From NCBI GenBank assembly GCA_963070105.1, contig OY718808.1, positions 9,653,398 to 9,717,397 on the forward strand: a DNA stretch of 64,000 nt, given 5' to 3'. The first letter of the stretch is position 1. The number at the start of each line of letters is the position of its first letter. A program made the translations under genes and the position numbers. The notes below the pieces were generated by a model. The model was not told the origin of the DNA. It saw only the letters and a program-made list of their open reading frames with translations, and did not search any database. Shown here in pieces: positions 26,301 through 52,381 of this stretch. This DNA is from Litomosoides sigmodontis. Taxonomy: Eukaryota > Nematoda > Chromadorea > Rhabditida > Onchocercidae.

Positions 26301-29300
26301 TAGCTGCATTAGGCGTTCGATGAGGCTTTCACGAATTGCCGGATCAGTTTGCGCCGATATCAGACAGCCAACAGCTTCATAAAAGACGTGAACTTGTTGT
26401 GGAGATAAGTCACAAATGATTGAATTCAGTCCGCCCAAAATCTCATCAATGAATGGACCTGTTTCACCTGCTTGAGTCTGAAAAAAAATTCTCTAAAACA
26501 ATTTCACAATGTGTGCTACATACAGTACACAATTAAGAATAATAATGATGAATTAATTGCACCTGTCTAGTGCGTAAAATTTCTGACACTGATACGAAGT
26601 ATTACGCACTAAGTGGGGATTCCTTAAATACTCATAAATCCCTTTAAATTTACATTCATTTTTCTACCTCCATAAATCGATATATGCTCAAATGAAAATC
26701 ATACCAGAACAAAATGACGTTTGCATTTGTGAGCCACTTTAATGAAGGTATCACAAGCCATATCTTGCACTCCCTCATGCGTTTCGTGCATAAATTCGAA
26801 AAGCTTGTTAATAACAGTCTTTAAGAATTTCCAATGTGCTCGAAGGAAACGCGGGTACTGTCCGACTACGTACATTATATTCGATGCAATCACTGATTTG
26901 TTGTCTTTACCACGTTTCTGTTCACATAATCCAAGTAAATCTGCAAAAATAAATTTACTACTTATGAATACTGCTTTAACCCCATACTACATTAAATATG
27001 ATTAGTCTAAAATTTTGAAGAGGACAAGTTAGGATACCTCTGATTACTCCAACTAAGAACCGTTTCTCATCCTCTTCCATCATTGCACCACTGATTGAAC
27101 CGATCGCCCAGCAAAGCTAAAAGAGAATTTTGCATTCACATAAGCAAATTAACGACATTTATTCATCTAGTATGGCTCCGTTTAGAGAAATTTAAAGATA
27201 AATATTACCGTATTTAGATTCTTCCACGACCATTCCTTGCCGTTTACCTGATTCTGCAACTTCTCAGTCATTTTCATCTCAGTATCCTTATAGTCCAGAT
27301 GAGTAAGGTAAACTGCAATTAATAGTGAAAATTTGGAAAATATATTAACGAAACACTAATTTTGCACAGTTTTCCATATCCTCGTAACGAAGAATAAAAA
27401 ATAACTTTGGCCAAAAGTTCTATAAGACACTCCTCTTCCCATATTCAATCTGTGTTTCCCTTTTTTCCGATAAGCTCTGTGGCAACATACATACCCAACG
27501 TTTCCCTCATCGTTTTGTAAAGAGTAATTGAATCCGTATCTTTGATAAGTTCACGCACCACTTCCCCTTGATCATTTTCAACGACAAGAACTTCTTCTGG
27601 CTTTGCCATCCTCGAGATCATTACTAGACGCAACTGCAAAAAGATAAGCTTAGTCCTGTAAAGGGACTATATGCAATGCACTGTAATTCCGGTGTTGCAA
27701 ATGTCTACCCCTCAAATTCCCTAAAAACATTAAATCGATCTGTCTAAAAACCAGTAGCGCATCGTTTTCTTTGATTACATTACAAGAAGCAGCGCAGTGG
27801 ATACTATTTCTTGGAAATGGTCAGTCATAGGCCTAGCATTATCATACAACACGAAAAAGTTCATACCTCAGATAAAACATTGCTATAAAGCAAACGTCGG
27901 GGAGGCTCTTGCTGTCCAACAAACATTGGAAACGCGCTTATTATTGGACGATCAATTTGGAAGGGAAATTCCCGGTAGAGTTCGGCACTAAGCCAGTTCC
28001 AGTAGTCCAGACAAATTTTGAATACCTCAACATCATCAACCATACTTATCTTCAATAAATACTGCAAGGCCTGAAAAAAATATTCCAAAATAAAAAGACA
28101 GTCGATAATTTAAACATTTGAGCAAAACAATGTTTGCAGTGCACTCCCGCTTTATACAGTGATTTTGCTTCAATTAGAAGAAATTTTACAAATGCGAAAT
28201 CGTTTCGCTGCTAAATTAATGAATAACAAAAGTCTTATTTTCTTCCATTCATTTTTAAAAATGGTCAAATATTACAATATAATTTACCATTTCGTGAGCA
28301 TTTTTCAGGTCTAATTCGTCCGTTTTATCACCAAAGATTTCTACAAGTTGAGAGTTCTCTTTTAAAAATGTTCCCAGAAATTGTGCCAAATTGGCTATGA
28401 ACTTCTGATCAGAGTCGGTACCACGTCGATAAGCGTCAGAGAGATCAACTCCGGGATCGATTGTATTCATAATCTGTAATAATCCATGTTTTCATTTTCA
28501 AACCTTTAGTGTATTCTTTAGAAACGTAATTCCGCAAAAGTTGAAAAAATTGCATGAAATTTCAGCTCTCCAGGTGGTAACAAGCCTGCTGACATTTTCT
28601 AATCAAAGAAACCAGAAACACAGTCAAAATTTTATATGAAATCGATATTATGAGCTCAGAAGACAGACGGCCCAACCCTGCCTTTTTCCTGGATACTAAT
28701 AGATAAAAACAAGATTAGCAAAAAAAACTTCAAATTTTAATTTTTTAATAATCAAATGTCTACCTGCATCATAGAGTTTCTGAACAACGATTTCAGTTGA
28801 TTTATATAAAGTGTATTTTGCTGCTCCATCTGTGAAATACTCAACGATGCAATTTCACTTAAGCACTGCACCGTGATGCACCGAAACATTGCCACTCCGA
28901 GGAACTGAAAAAGTAAGAGTGTTGCTAATAGTGTCCTACACTTTATTGTGTTATTCTGTTTAGGTATATTGAGAGAATGATACTCCAACTACTGCAACAC
29001 CCCTTAATAAAGCTTGCTTTACCGAGACGTAAGCATAACCCAAACAAGTCTTGCCCACTAACTGAACGATAAATTAATATTAAAAAACTCGCTCTAAAGC
29101 TCTAAAGCTTACAGCTCATATTTTTCGAAACAAGGCAGTGAGACTCCTTTACTGTAAAGAGCTATATGTTATATAGTTCTACTTTAACGTTGTAGAGACA
29201 AAAGACACTCCGCCTTTGCATTATTCAAAATCTAAAATATACAGGAATACGCACCTTTTTAGTAAGTAAATCAATCAAGCTCGTCTCGAAAATATAGCCA

Positions 29301-31046
29301 ACAGGAATCCAACTCATAAAACGATGTAACGTATGCAGTGTTGCATCCACCAATGATGCATTATCGGATGACTCCTGCGAAAAAATTCTTATCTCTCAAT
29401 GAAAATATACGCCTATTCTACCATCTCTTATGCTATCTTGCATTCTACTTAACTTCAGGTAACTGGAATCATTACCATTACTGTGTAACACAGATTGAAG
29501 ACAGCCTGAAATTCACTGCAGAACGTTTTCTTCAGATGATGAGCTTTTGCTTGAGTCATTTCACCATCAAAATCAAATACCTCTTCACTGAAATTGGAAA
29601 AACTATTATCAAAGGATTGCGACATTGTGAACATAAATTTAAAAATAAAATCATTATAAATTTTGAATGTTACAAACGCTAATTATTCATCTTAATGAAA
29701 ATTAAATTACCTTAATTCAATTTTATTCCCCAAATCAAGTAAAGATAGAAACTTTCGCTTTCATTTGAACATAATTTTAATTCTCATATAGAATGTATGA
29801 GAGAGAATAAACTTGGTTACCTAAGCAGGCGCAAAATTATCATGTTATTTAAGCAAAGATTGTCGTTTACTTTACTTGCACCAACAATATCGGTCATAAA
29901 CGTAGGCCAGTGTTTCGGCCACTCCTGCTTAACAATCTAGAAATATGAAAGGTTATGATGTTATAAAAATGAACATAAGTTAATGAAACCGCTACCAGAA
30001 ATAAGAAAAGTGTGTTATATATACAAGCATATCCACGTATATAATCTTGACCTGCACGAGAACCAAATTCAACTTCTGAAGATATGTTTTAACTTGTGGA
30101 TTTGCAATTTCTTCACTGCTGATCTTTATCACCAGCTCAACGATGAACGATTTAATGCCTAAAATATGCGGTATAATAGGTTCATAGAAAATCTGTAACC
30201 CGTGGATTACACATCCCATATCTAATATTTATTAATGATATATTGTGAGTCTAGCCATTTAAAACGCATACCTAAAATCCGAAATTACTCAAACTCCGTT
30301 TAGTTCTGACAACATATGCTTTACAATCAAAAAATTTTCCAATATTATAGCTTATTATTATTTCTGATAATCGATCAAGCATTGAATTCTTATAGTTGAC
30401 TCCTTATAGTTGTTTGATCGTCAACCACAGCTGCACATTTTAAAATGAGAAGTATTTCATCATGTATTATAACTGGATATATTCCACACCTTCGCACTGC
30501 TCACGTGGTAATGATTTCCAACGAGTTTCAATCAACGATTCAAGTATTTGTAATGCATAATACTTAGTTTCCATCAACTGACTGTATTCTAAAATACCAT
30601 CAACACGTGTCCATGATGTATCTTTTTGCTTCAATTCCGTGAGAATCTTTGATGCGAGCTGCTGAGCTTCACCTGTCGATTGATTCATTATATTCACCAC
30701 CTGAAAATAAACTCCCTATTTCCTTCGTCTTATTATCAGCAAAAAACAGGAATTTGCTTGGCATTTTTATGATTAAAGCAAAGAGAGATAATAAAAGCAG
30801 TATATAAGAGAAACTTTGAAAAGATATGCGCAAAAAACGAATAACGGCAGGTAAGCTGAGATTACGATAGGAACCTAATAAGATAGCAAAGCTAAATTAG
30901 GACTGCTAGTTATAAAGTCAAGGTTATATACAACAGATCTAGAATTACATAAAAAATACCTGATCAAGAAGTGGTATTTCGATTTTCTCGGATGACAGCA
31001 ATGCTTCACCGGCTTTTTGCAAAGCCGCTACGGTCATCATTGTCAT
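23396..31046 (-). CDS. xpo-1: Exportin-1 (CRM1) nuclear export receptor
   Basis: Exportin-1 carries leucine-rich NES cargo out of the nucleus with Ran-GTP. Exons from 5' to 3' are 30960-31046, 30490-30700, 30052-30158, 29821-29936, 29476-29587, 29255-29374, 28764-28904, 28288-28473, 27867-28070, 27495-27633, 27209-27312, 27038-27116, 26705-26940, 26259-26477, 25783-25887, 25512-25694, 25181-25306, 24789-25029, 24493-24639, 24061-24211, 23852-23948, 23532-23615 and 23396-23449, giving 1082 residues (human 1071). Near-identical blocks include [55 protein letters not shown] and the C-terminal [10 protein letters not shown]. The NES-groove cysteine is present in [12 protein letters not shown] (Cys511 of this model, equivalent to human Cys528). 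An in-frame stop lies upstream of the first Met at 31046, which fixes the start. The acidic DDDSMK tail is intact. Confidence 0.96.
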
Positions 31047-32765
31047 ATCGTCACACACCGAAGAAGACAAATGATTCAATGCGTCAAAGACTGCTTCCGA
31101 TTGTCTGGTTGCACGTCTTTATCCTTCCACCACTAACTGCTTTCCAAAAATATATTTCACACTTGTAACACGCGCACACTCACTCAGACACACTCGCACG
31201 CACGCAGTACACACGACACACACTGGTGACGAAGCTGTTAGCGCGTACTGAAAGCACGGATCAGATTAATACAATAGGAAAGGAGGAAATTAAACGATTG
31301 TAAGTTTCAAACGAATATTCCGTCAAATGTACTTCAAACAAGCAAAAACTAAAGAAATATGCTCTCATTCTATGCTGCACATGTTTCACGAATAATTATA
31401 CCTTAAACCACTAATATTTTCATTTATTTTCCTATGACTACTCTAATTATTCAATTATTTTTATTCGTCTATTTCGTAATACACATGTAGAATCCCGTAA
31501 ATCGTTGTATATTGAACCAAAGTGTTCGAATCTGACCAATTTAAGCATTTCTTCTGTTGGTTCAGTTAAATAATTAGCATCCCAACTAGCTTTTGTAAGT
31601 TACTACGTAAAAGTAATCAAACCCGTCCAAAAATAGAGTCAGAGAGACCACACATATCAGCCCAACTTTGCGTAAAACATAGCTCGTGGTTATCCAAAAC
31701 TAGAATGACGTCTCTTTAGTGTAATGAATTCGACTTCTGATTCATATTACTGACTTTTTCAACATTTCATTTAAGAAAACCAAGTCATAAAATCAAATTC
31801 AGATCAAATTCCTATCCCGAAAAAAGTTAGTAATATGAATCAGAGGTAATTGACTATTTTTCAGTCCATTCCCTTGCACTCACCTAAAATTCTTATCAGC
31901 CTTTACCCTTTTTGCAGATAAAACATTTTCCACCTCTTCCCCGCTTTTTAGTTATGTACAGAGAGATGAAAATTTTCCGAAACATCTGCAAAAATGTCTT
32001 AATTCCATCCCACTTCCTTTCTTTTTGCTTTAGAATTTATATTTATTAATGAGCCTTTTTCACAATATATGACCTGTCTCGCTCCTTAAATTCTAAGAAA
32101 CACTATTTGAACATAGAGTTTACATCATCCCAAAACACCAGTTCACCATTTTACAGCTTATCCCTCACTCAGTCAGACGTATATTTGTCAACATTCGTTG
32201 ACATTACAGTGTTAAGGAAGCCTCAGCAATTTAACACACACTCTATTCTCGTATTTCCCGTATTTCGTGCCTAATACAAATTTATAACAAAATGAAGGAA
32301 AAACGATGAAAAAAACGAAAAACCGAATAAATGTGGAACACAAATACGCAAACATTTTGCAAAACCTGCGCAGAAGAAAAAATGACTTTTTTGTGATTAA
32401 ACATCACAAAACTAATATAAGAAATACCAATGAAAAAGCCTCATATGTATGACCAACCACTTCCTATATTTCCCATAGCTCAAATAACACGCAAATCATG
32501 CACGAATCCGGCCGCCTATGCAAAAGCAATCCTAATTCAACCGCACAGGACAAAGCTCAATTTTAAATATATTGTGCTCTAAATATTTCCTTATTCACGA
32601 AGCGAAAATTCGGGAGTCGTCATGAAAATTTATATCTCGCACTGTTTTGAATTATGTCCTTCAGCGATCGTTTTTCTTTTCGCATGTTCATTAAGTGCTG
32701 GACTTCATAGTGAAGATTCTCTCAGTGGTTTACTTTTTCCAGATACTTTTTAATGTTTCTTTGAA
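31047..32765. promoter_or_regulatory. Shared upstream region of exportin-1 (-) and GCP2 (+)
   Basis: About 1.7 kb lies between two divergent start codons and must carry both promoters. A CA-rich stretch at 31.16-31.23 kb lies just upstream of exportin-1. No open frame in this stretch has family similarity, and nothing more specific can be supported. Confidence 0.5.
32729..32742 (+). promoter_or_regulatory. Candidate spliced-leader or 5' UTR splice acceptor of GCP2
   Basis: A polypyrimidine run ending in TTTTTCCAG lies 23 bases before the inferred GCP2 start codon. It could be an SL1 trans-splice acceptor or the end of a 5' UTR intron. A four-codon upstream frame (ATG TTT CTT TGA, from 32753) lies between the acceptor and the start. 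Confidence 0.4.
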
Positions 32766-40665
<7,900 letters not shown>

Positions 40666-43600
40666 AGCTTTCGATTCGAATGAGCTGAAAAGATGCGAGT
40701 GCAAAACGGCTTATGATATGCGGAAATTAGTTATTCTTTATATTAGTGATTGTTTTAACAGTCAATATGAAAATCATTCCATTCAATTCATTTTACGCGT
40801 TTTCGGGTAGGTGACAGCGATGGTTGGACTAAATATGGAGAATTAGTATGCTTGAAGAGAATCAGTGGCTGTATTTTGCAAATGATCTACGTTTAACCAT
40901 TAAATGTTTTACAGGCAATGTTCTTGAATTATCTCTTCTTTCATTTAATATCTTTACTTGCTGATTTTTATGGATTTTATTTTGTTTTGTATTACTATGT
41001 ACTTATGTGCCTATGCTCTACAGTCATATTTTTATATTAATTCTGAAAATTTCATGGTGCTTCTATGTGTCATATTTAGACACTGTGAATTTCTTCCACA
41101 TTCTAGAAAGTTATTTGCAAGTTTTTCCAGTCAATAATTTAGATTCCTGAGACGTATCGTGTTTTCCATCATAATTTTTAAAAGCTTTTCGTAAATATCT
41201 TCATTTTGAAATCATTCCATTTTTACTTCCAAAATTTCCATCATCTTTTATGAGACCGACATTTATATGAGAAAAGTTTGGAATATCACATCAGTAGTCA
41301 ATTAGCAAGTATGTTTTTTTAGCTCTCTTTTGAATTATTTCTCTTAATTATATACCTAATACATTCTTTTTAACTTATTATTTCTCATCTAAAATTAATC
41401 TTTTTCATTGCTCATAGTGCTTTTGCGTTTGGTTTATGTTTATGTTAAATCGCACGCGTTTACTATTAAAAACTTGAGAAGCCTCACGTGAAATGAGCAT
41501 AGAGAACACCATCAGCGCGGGAGTAGTGGTCATTTCAATGTTAACCAACGCCAATCGGAAGAAAAAGGAAGCGAAGAAATGATTGGCCGAAATAACGGGA
41601 CATTGCATAATGAATGAAGATATGGGATGTCACTTGCCACTTTTTGCAACGAATTTTATTTTCTTCAGCAGAAAAAGATGGAATTTATTTTTATATCGTA
41701 ATTAACAAGAAAAAATGGTGCTGCTACTGGTGGAGGGAGAAATGAATTCATAAATTAAAAGATTGGTATTGAAGTCTTTACTTAACATGAAAAACAAGTT
41801 AAATTGATCTACGGCTATCCAATATTTTATTTTTTTATGCAAGGAATTTCAATAATGAGTATTTTTGATGCACGATGGTTTTCAAAAATAAAACTGCAAA
41901 AAGGACAAATCCGCCCAAATCTCGTTTGAATTTATTTGAAAGAACACAGTGATCCGTCAGTTCATTAATCATCCGTTTCAAATTTCTTTTCATTGTTATG
42001 TAGCACTGGAGAATATGGCAAGCAGAAGAGCCAAAAAAATAAAAACAATGTCAAATCAAAAAAGTGATAAGTTTGTGGTTTGAGAATTAGAAAGGGTGGC
42101 AATGAAATTGGGCGAAATTAAAAATTTATTTCGCCAACAACAAAAGGGTGCGTTGGAACTCACTATTACATGTGCAAATTGTACCAGTATATTTTGAAAA
42201 TTATTTCAACCCTAATTTTAATACCTAAGTTTTGAATTTGAAATGAATCATTTGCTTTTTTTGCTTATCTTTTATTGAACTTTCCTCGGAGCAAAAATGA
42301 AGGAAAAATCTTCGTTTCAATCAATCGTCTAATTAGTTGCATAAATGTAATATTTTTGAAAAATGAACAATAATTTCTCGGAATCGAGCTGCCTTTTCGT
42401 CAGTCGTGATTGTTTAGTTGTATTATGAATGTTCGGTGGTTATTTCTTAATTAATTGTCACTTGCTCTATACGCTACCAATTAAGCATATATTTGTTGGA
42501 GCGTGAATTCAGGGATTAGGCAAAATACAAAAAGAAAAGATCGGATGCTATTTCATCAATTCTTCAGCTAATCCTAAATGAATGAATGAGTGAGAGCTAT
42601 CACTGTGAACGATACTTTCAGTTTTTGACTCAAAATAAATGTGAAATATGACAGTTGCGATAAATAAATCTGATGGAAAATGGAAGAGAAAGTGAGAGGG
42701 AAATAATGAGAATTGAATAGAACAGAGAGAAAAAGTTGATTGTAAATCTGTTAAAAATTTTTGAACATTAAGTGACACAAAATGGAAATGAATGTGAAAA
42801 CGACGACATTGAAAGAAACAATAAATGAGGAAATGGGACAAAATTAATTAGAATTTTTATTAAGCTAATTAGGTATGAGAGATGAACATTTACATTGTCA
42901 GGTAACTATGTCGCCAGTTTGTTTAAATCGCCAGTTCTATTAAACTCCAAAGCAGAAAAAGATTTCTAACTTGATTTCTGACGCATTAATTACCACTGCT
43001 CCTCACCATCAATTTGGTGAGCAAAATCGGAAAGCTTCTAGGAAACGACCGTAGCTAGAACCCGACAATTCACAACATAAAATTTTTTGGTGTCCGAGGT
43101 GAGGTCATTGATTATGCTGCCACCATGAAAGGAGCAGAACCGACAAAGAAGAAACTGACGTAACATGTCGGAGAAGTCAAGGAAATGGACCTAGCACCGT
43201 TGGACCCAATGCTGACCCCAGGAGAAACTTATGGTCAATATGAAATCAGAAAACGGTTTATGCGATAACTTTTAGCCTTTCCAGGAGTTTTCATTGAAAA
43301 TAAACATGACGGATGGTAATGTAATGGGAGTGAAATAGGAGGAAAAATTGGAAGTGAAAATGTGATCGCTAAAGATTTGCTTTTGGCTTTAAATTTGTCG
43401 GTTAGCTTTGTCCTCTCATCAGTTAAAATAATACTTGCATGGCTTTGTAAATTTTAAGTTCATTTCGCTCACTTTTTCTAGCATATCAGTAAAAAGTGTA
43501 AAGCTTAATAATATTAGACTCATCGCAATACCATGACGCGTAAATTAAAGTCTTTCTGTATTTGGGATCGAGAGACTATTCTTTGATTTCGAGCATGAAG

Positions 43601-44494
43601 TTACGTAAAAAATGCGCTTTGATCAGTGCCGATGATCGCAAGCTATACGCCAATTAAAACTCTCCACAAGCATAAAATTCGGAGTGGAATACAATGATAA
43701 AATGACAAACGGAAATAACTGATGTGGAGATATATTGAATTTGCTGTTGGACCACTCTGCATTTGCCACTCGGAGAGTGGCGAGGTGTAGCTCGATCCGG
43801 ATGAGCGTAAGCAATTCCGCAATTTGCTCTCCGTTTGCTTTCCTAAGAAACATTTCAATTGCATTTTTGCATTATTTTCTAACAAGTCTATTTGCAGCAA
43901 TTTTTTGTCAATAATTTTATAAAAATATTTCAAAAATTCCAGTTAGTCGCTCGTGCTATCTTGCGCGTTGTCTGACAGGTTGGTTAAGGTTAGCTGCAGA
44001 AAACAAAATTTATATGAACAGAAAGCAAGGAATGCTGAATAATTAAGCATGTCGACATCAGCCGTCACAATTGACCCGTTTATTTTTTTCACTTCTCATT
44101 TGCATAATTTTTCCCTACAAATTAAAAGATAACAATTGGCAAGGAAAGAAAGAATTTGCTGCGTTGGACAAATTGAGAAATATCTATCTCTGGTAGGATA
44201 TTACTACGAATTAATAGATTCCGATGGACTGAAGTGCCATTAAAAATTAATAAATCTTCGATGGAATGAAAAATATCACTGAAATAAGAGGAAATATTTC
44301 AAACAGTGTGAAAGATGAAGTGTTGTCAAGGACTATTGAAATGTCTCAGCCCCAGTTTGCCATCATCCATTTGTAGGATGGAAATGGAAAAAAGACCTCT
44401 CTCCTCAAATTTCCTTCACTCATCAAACACATAACGCAAAAATATTCCCAATAACAACGCGCAACGACAATAATAACGAATAAATCAATAATAC
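40666..44494. other. Intergenic region between GCP2 and the AAT array
   Basis: No supported exon in 3.8 kb. It should begin with the GCP2 3' UTR. Slightly GC-richer patches lie near 41.45-41.62, 43.0-43.26 and 43.74-43.86 kb and give short unassigned frames (one on the plus strand near 43.1 kb, one on the minus strand at 43623-43853), without flanking splice sites or motifs that I trust. Confidence 0.45.
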
Positions 44495-49479
<4,985 letters not shown>

Positions 49480-52381
49480 ATGAAGTTACTTCTTCACTGC
49501 GTCACTTTCTATTTGCTTGCGTACGCGTACGGTAAATGAAAAAATATTTTGTTGTATTGTAAAAATAACTTCATCGTTGCGAGAGCGGAAAGGGAAAGAA
49601 ATCAAAGAAAAATTGAAATACTTCGATTTTTGAGTTGGAGTAATCATAGGTTGGGGTTGTTCAATCGCGAGGCACGTCACTCTCCTTAGCGGTGAAGTAA
49701 CTTTACAACATTTCACGCTAGTCCTTCAAGTATCGTAAGTTGTAGTACTTTTAAGCTCGTGAAATATCGTAAATTACGCGAGGAACTTGCAGATTTTTGC
49801 TATCACAAATGAATTAAGGTATTTCGATTTTGAATAAGCGTCTCTAAGTAGCACTTGAATTCGACTATAAATATTAAATAAATATTAGCAGTTCCAATCG
49901 CCTTTTTCTCCATTCTTATGACCCTTAATTACTCAACTGAATTAATCCATTATAGTTTTTCGTGAAAGCAAATTTGTTAGAAAAATTTTAAAGTTTGTTC
50001 ATAAATGAAAGAATTCCTTGCAGTTCATTTTACCTCAACATTTTTTCATTTCTCATCTTCTCGATCAAGAAATGAGTTAGAGCAGTAATTTTTTACTACT
50101 TTATTTGACAATGAAATTTGCTATTAATTTAATTAACCTCGTGTGCTAGAAGAGAAATAAATGAATATTTTAAAAATTAATATATTCATTTGGAGTGTGC
50201 TGTATCAGAAATTTTCTGTGTCAGAAGAATATAACTGCGATGTTTGGATTATAAAAATACTACCAATTTTCTTCTGTCTTCCTCCTTTTTTTTATTTTTC
50301 TCTCTTCCTTCCGCTTTTTTTATGAAATTTAAACAAAATTTCCCGAGAGAATTTTTTTGAAATTGCTATTCGAAATAATTGCCGCCAAAATTTCTCCCAT
50401 AACTTCCGGTTTTAAAAGCGAAAGAAAAATAATGGTGACAATAATAACAATGATTAATGATAATAGTGATAAGGAATAATAAGAATAATAGTAATAAATA
50501 ACAATGATCATACGATGATGATGATGATATAGTAGGAAGAGGAATTATGATAAAGAAAAACACTTTACTCTGGCGATTGAAGGGAAAAGGGGAAAGGGAA
50601 ATCATGATTATCAGAGAGAAATAATCACTGTTGGTGATTACAAGAACTATCCCTGTCCGTTGCTTTTTTTAATAGCAACAAAAATTTTCGCCAGCAAGCT
50701 AATAGCAACGGTACCATTTCGATCATTCCATTTTCCCAATGCATTCTTTCCCTCTTTACTTTTAATAGTTTATCACTCATCGAAAGTCACAGCACTTCTT
50801 GCATGCATCGATAAATGATAAATCTCAAAAATTATAATAAAACTGAAAAATTTTTGTGAATTAACCGCTCGCTAAAATCGACATGAAATGATGCATAACG
50901 TTTGAGATATCCAAACGAGCAAGGCAACAAATAAATAGGAGCAAGGAGTAAAATTTCTCCTTCCCTTTTCTTAAATGCTACTGCTGCGTGTTTAAGCTAC
51001 TCCTACACATAAGGCGGTTCAGTACGTTTGGTGCTTGAAATTTCATTAGGGAAGGATGGGAGAAATTTATTAAATCTACCGTTTATTTTTCGGCATTTCT
51101 CTTTTATCCTAAGTAACGCTGTGGAGTGGAAGAGGGATTTAACGAAAAACTGGCAAAATTTAGCAAATATCATAAACAAATAAAGAAGGGAAATTCCTTT
51201 TTTCGCTTCTTTCGTTCTTCAATCTTTCGCCTCAGTACTTTCTGTTAGAAGGCGAACGAAATTAACTCAAAATGATGTTCGTCTGACAACCAATTATTCC
51301 TTCTGAAATATTTCTTTGCTCTGAGACGGAAGAATTCCTTCAAATGCGAAAAGTGCGCTTTAGCAAAAGAAGTGAAAGGAAATCCAAAAGAAACAGACGA
51401 AGGATTTCCAAACTGAAGTGTGAACCTCTAGCTTTAATTGAAATATGAATTAAATTGGATGTACGAAAACGACGGCCAAATGAAAATGAAACGAAAACGT
51501 ATTATTCGATTTTCGACGAGACTAATTTGAATTTTCTTTCGTAAAAAGTTGCCAAATTTAAATGTTCTCTTTCACTTCACTCATTCACAGCAGAGCTTTG
51601 AGTTCGAAGTTGTGGAATTGATTCGATTAATCCGATGCAAATTTATTTTGCTTCATAAATAATTTTAAATTCGTGGTTCAAAGGCCTATCAAAGCTTAGT
51701 AGTTGGGATATGTACGACGATCAAATTATTTTCAACGTCGAAGCCACAGGAGAAGCGGATAATTCGCATTCATAGAAATTACTTTTTCTGTTTTCGTTCG
51801 TTCCTCTCCAATTTGCAAACTAGAAAAAAATAGGAAATTCAATCAGAAATCCTTATTTTGTTGTCCTAAACCTCTAGTTTCAGGTGTCAACGATGATGAC
51901 AAGGAGCATTCAGCGATGTTAAGCAATCCGGAACCGGAAGATTTCGAGCGGTATATTAGAGTTATCAGCGAATTTCGAAGCAAAAGGCTAAGAAAATGTT
52001 GTAGTTAAATGGGCTAATTAATCGCTGACAACCACATCAATCAGCTCGGCAATGTCACAGCCAACCTTAATTATTTTGCCTTTGCAATGAAATCAAGTAA
52101 TTTCATTCAAAAATCTTTTTAGGCAATTATTTGCTATAAATAAACGAGCTGGCGCACATGCATTCGGTTCAGTGCGAGCAAATAATTTTGAAAATCTCTT
52201 CTATCCAACTAACAAGCGACAACAAGCATTTTCACCGTACTACTACTACCAGCAGCTAAAACGTGGCGGTGGCCATCCTTTCCACGCTTACTGGACCCCG
52301 TCAGACACAGGCGACGCGAAGTACACGTTTTTCCATCTCCATCTTTCTAGAAGTAGAAAAGGAAAAGCGGAAAAAAGATGA
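49480..52381 (+). CDS. Putative secreted neuropeptide-like precursor, family not recognised
   Basis: Exons are 49480-49531, 51884-51986 and 52123-52381, giving 137 residues. The first exon encodes MKLLLHCVTFYLLAYAYG, a typical signal peptide, and ends on a GTAAAT donor in phase 1. Exon 2 joins in phase and encodes an acidic spacer followed by RYIRVISEF and a dibasic site. Exon 3 has Lys-Arg sites bounding QLFAIN, a segment ending FENLFYPTN, and QQAFSPYYYYQQL, then a Gly/His start GGGHPFHAYW and a basic tail. No Gly precedes the Lys-Arg sites, so the peptides would not be amidated; two would start with Gln and could form pyroglutamate. Exon 2 to 3 works in frame only through a GC donor (GCTAAG at 51987). 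Intron 1 is 2.35 kb, unusually long here. Secretion and processing are inferred; the family is unknown to me. Confidence 0.6.

Noticed and set aside
31520..31545. B-box-like GTTCGAATC
   Set aside because: The flanking bases do not form a T stem, and no A box or acceptor stem lies upstream.
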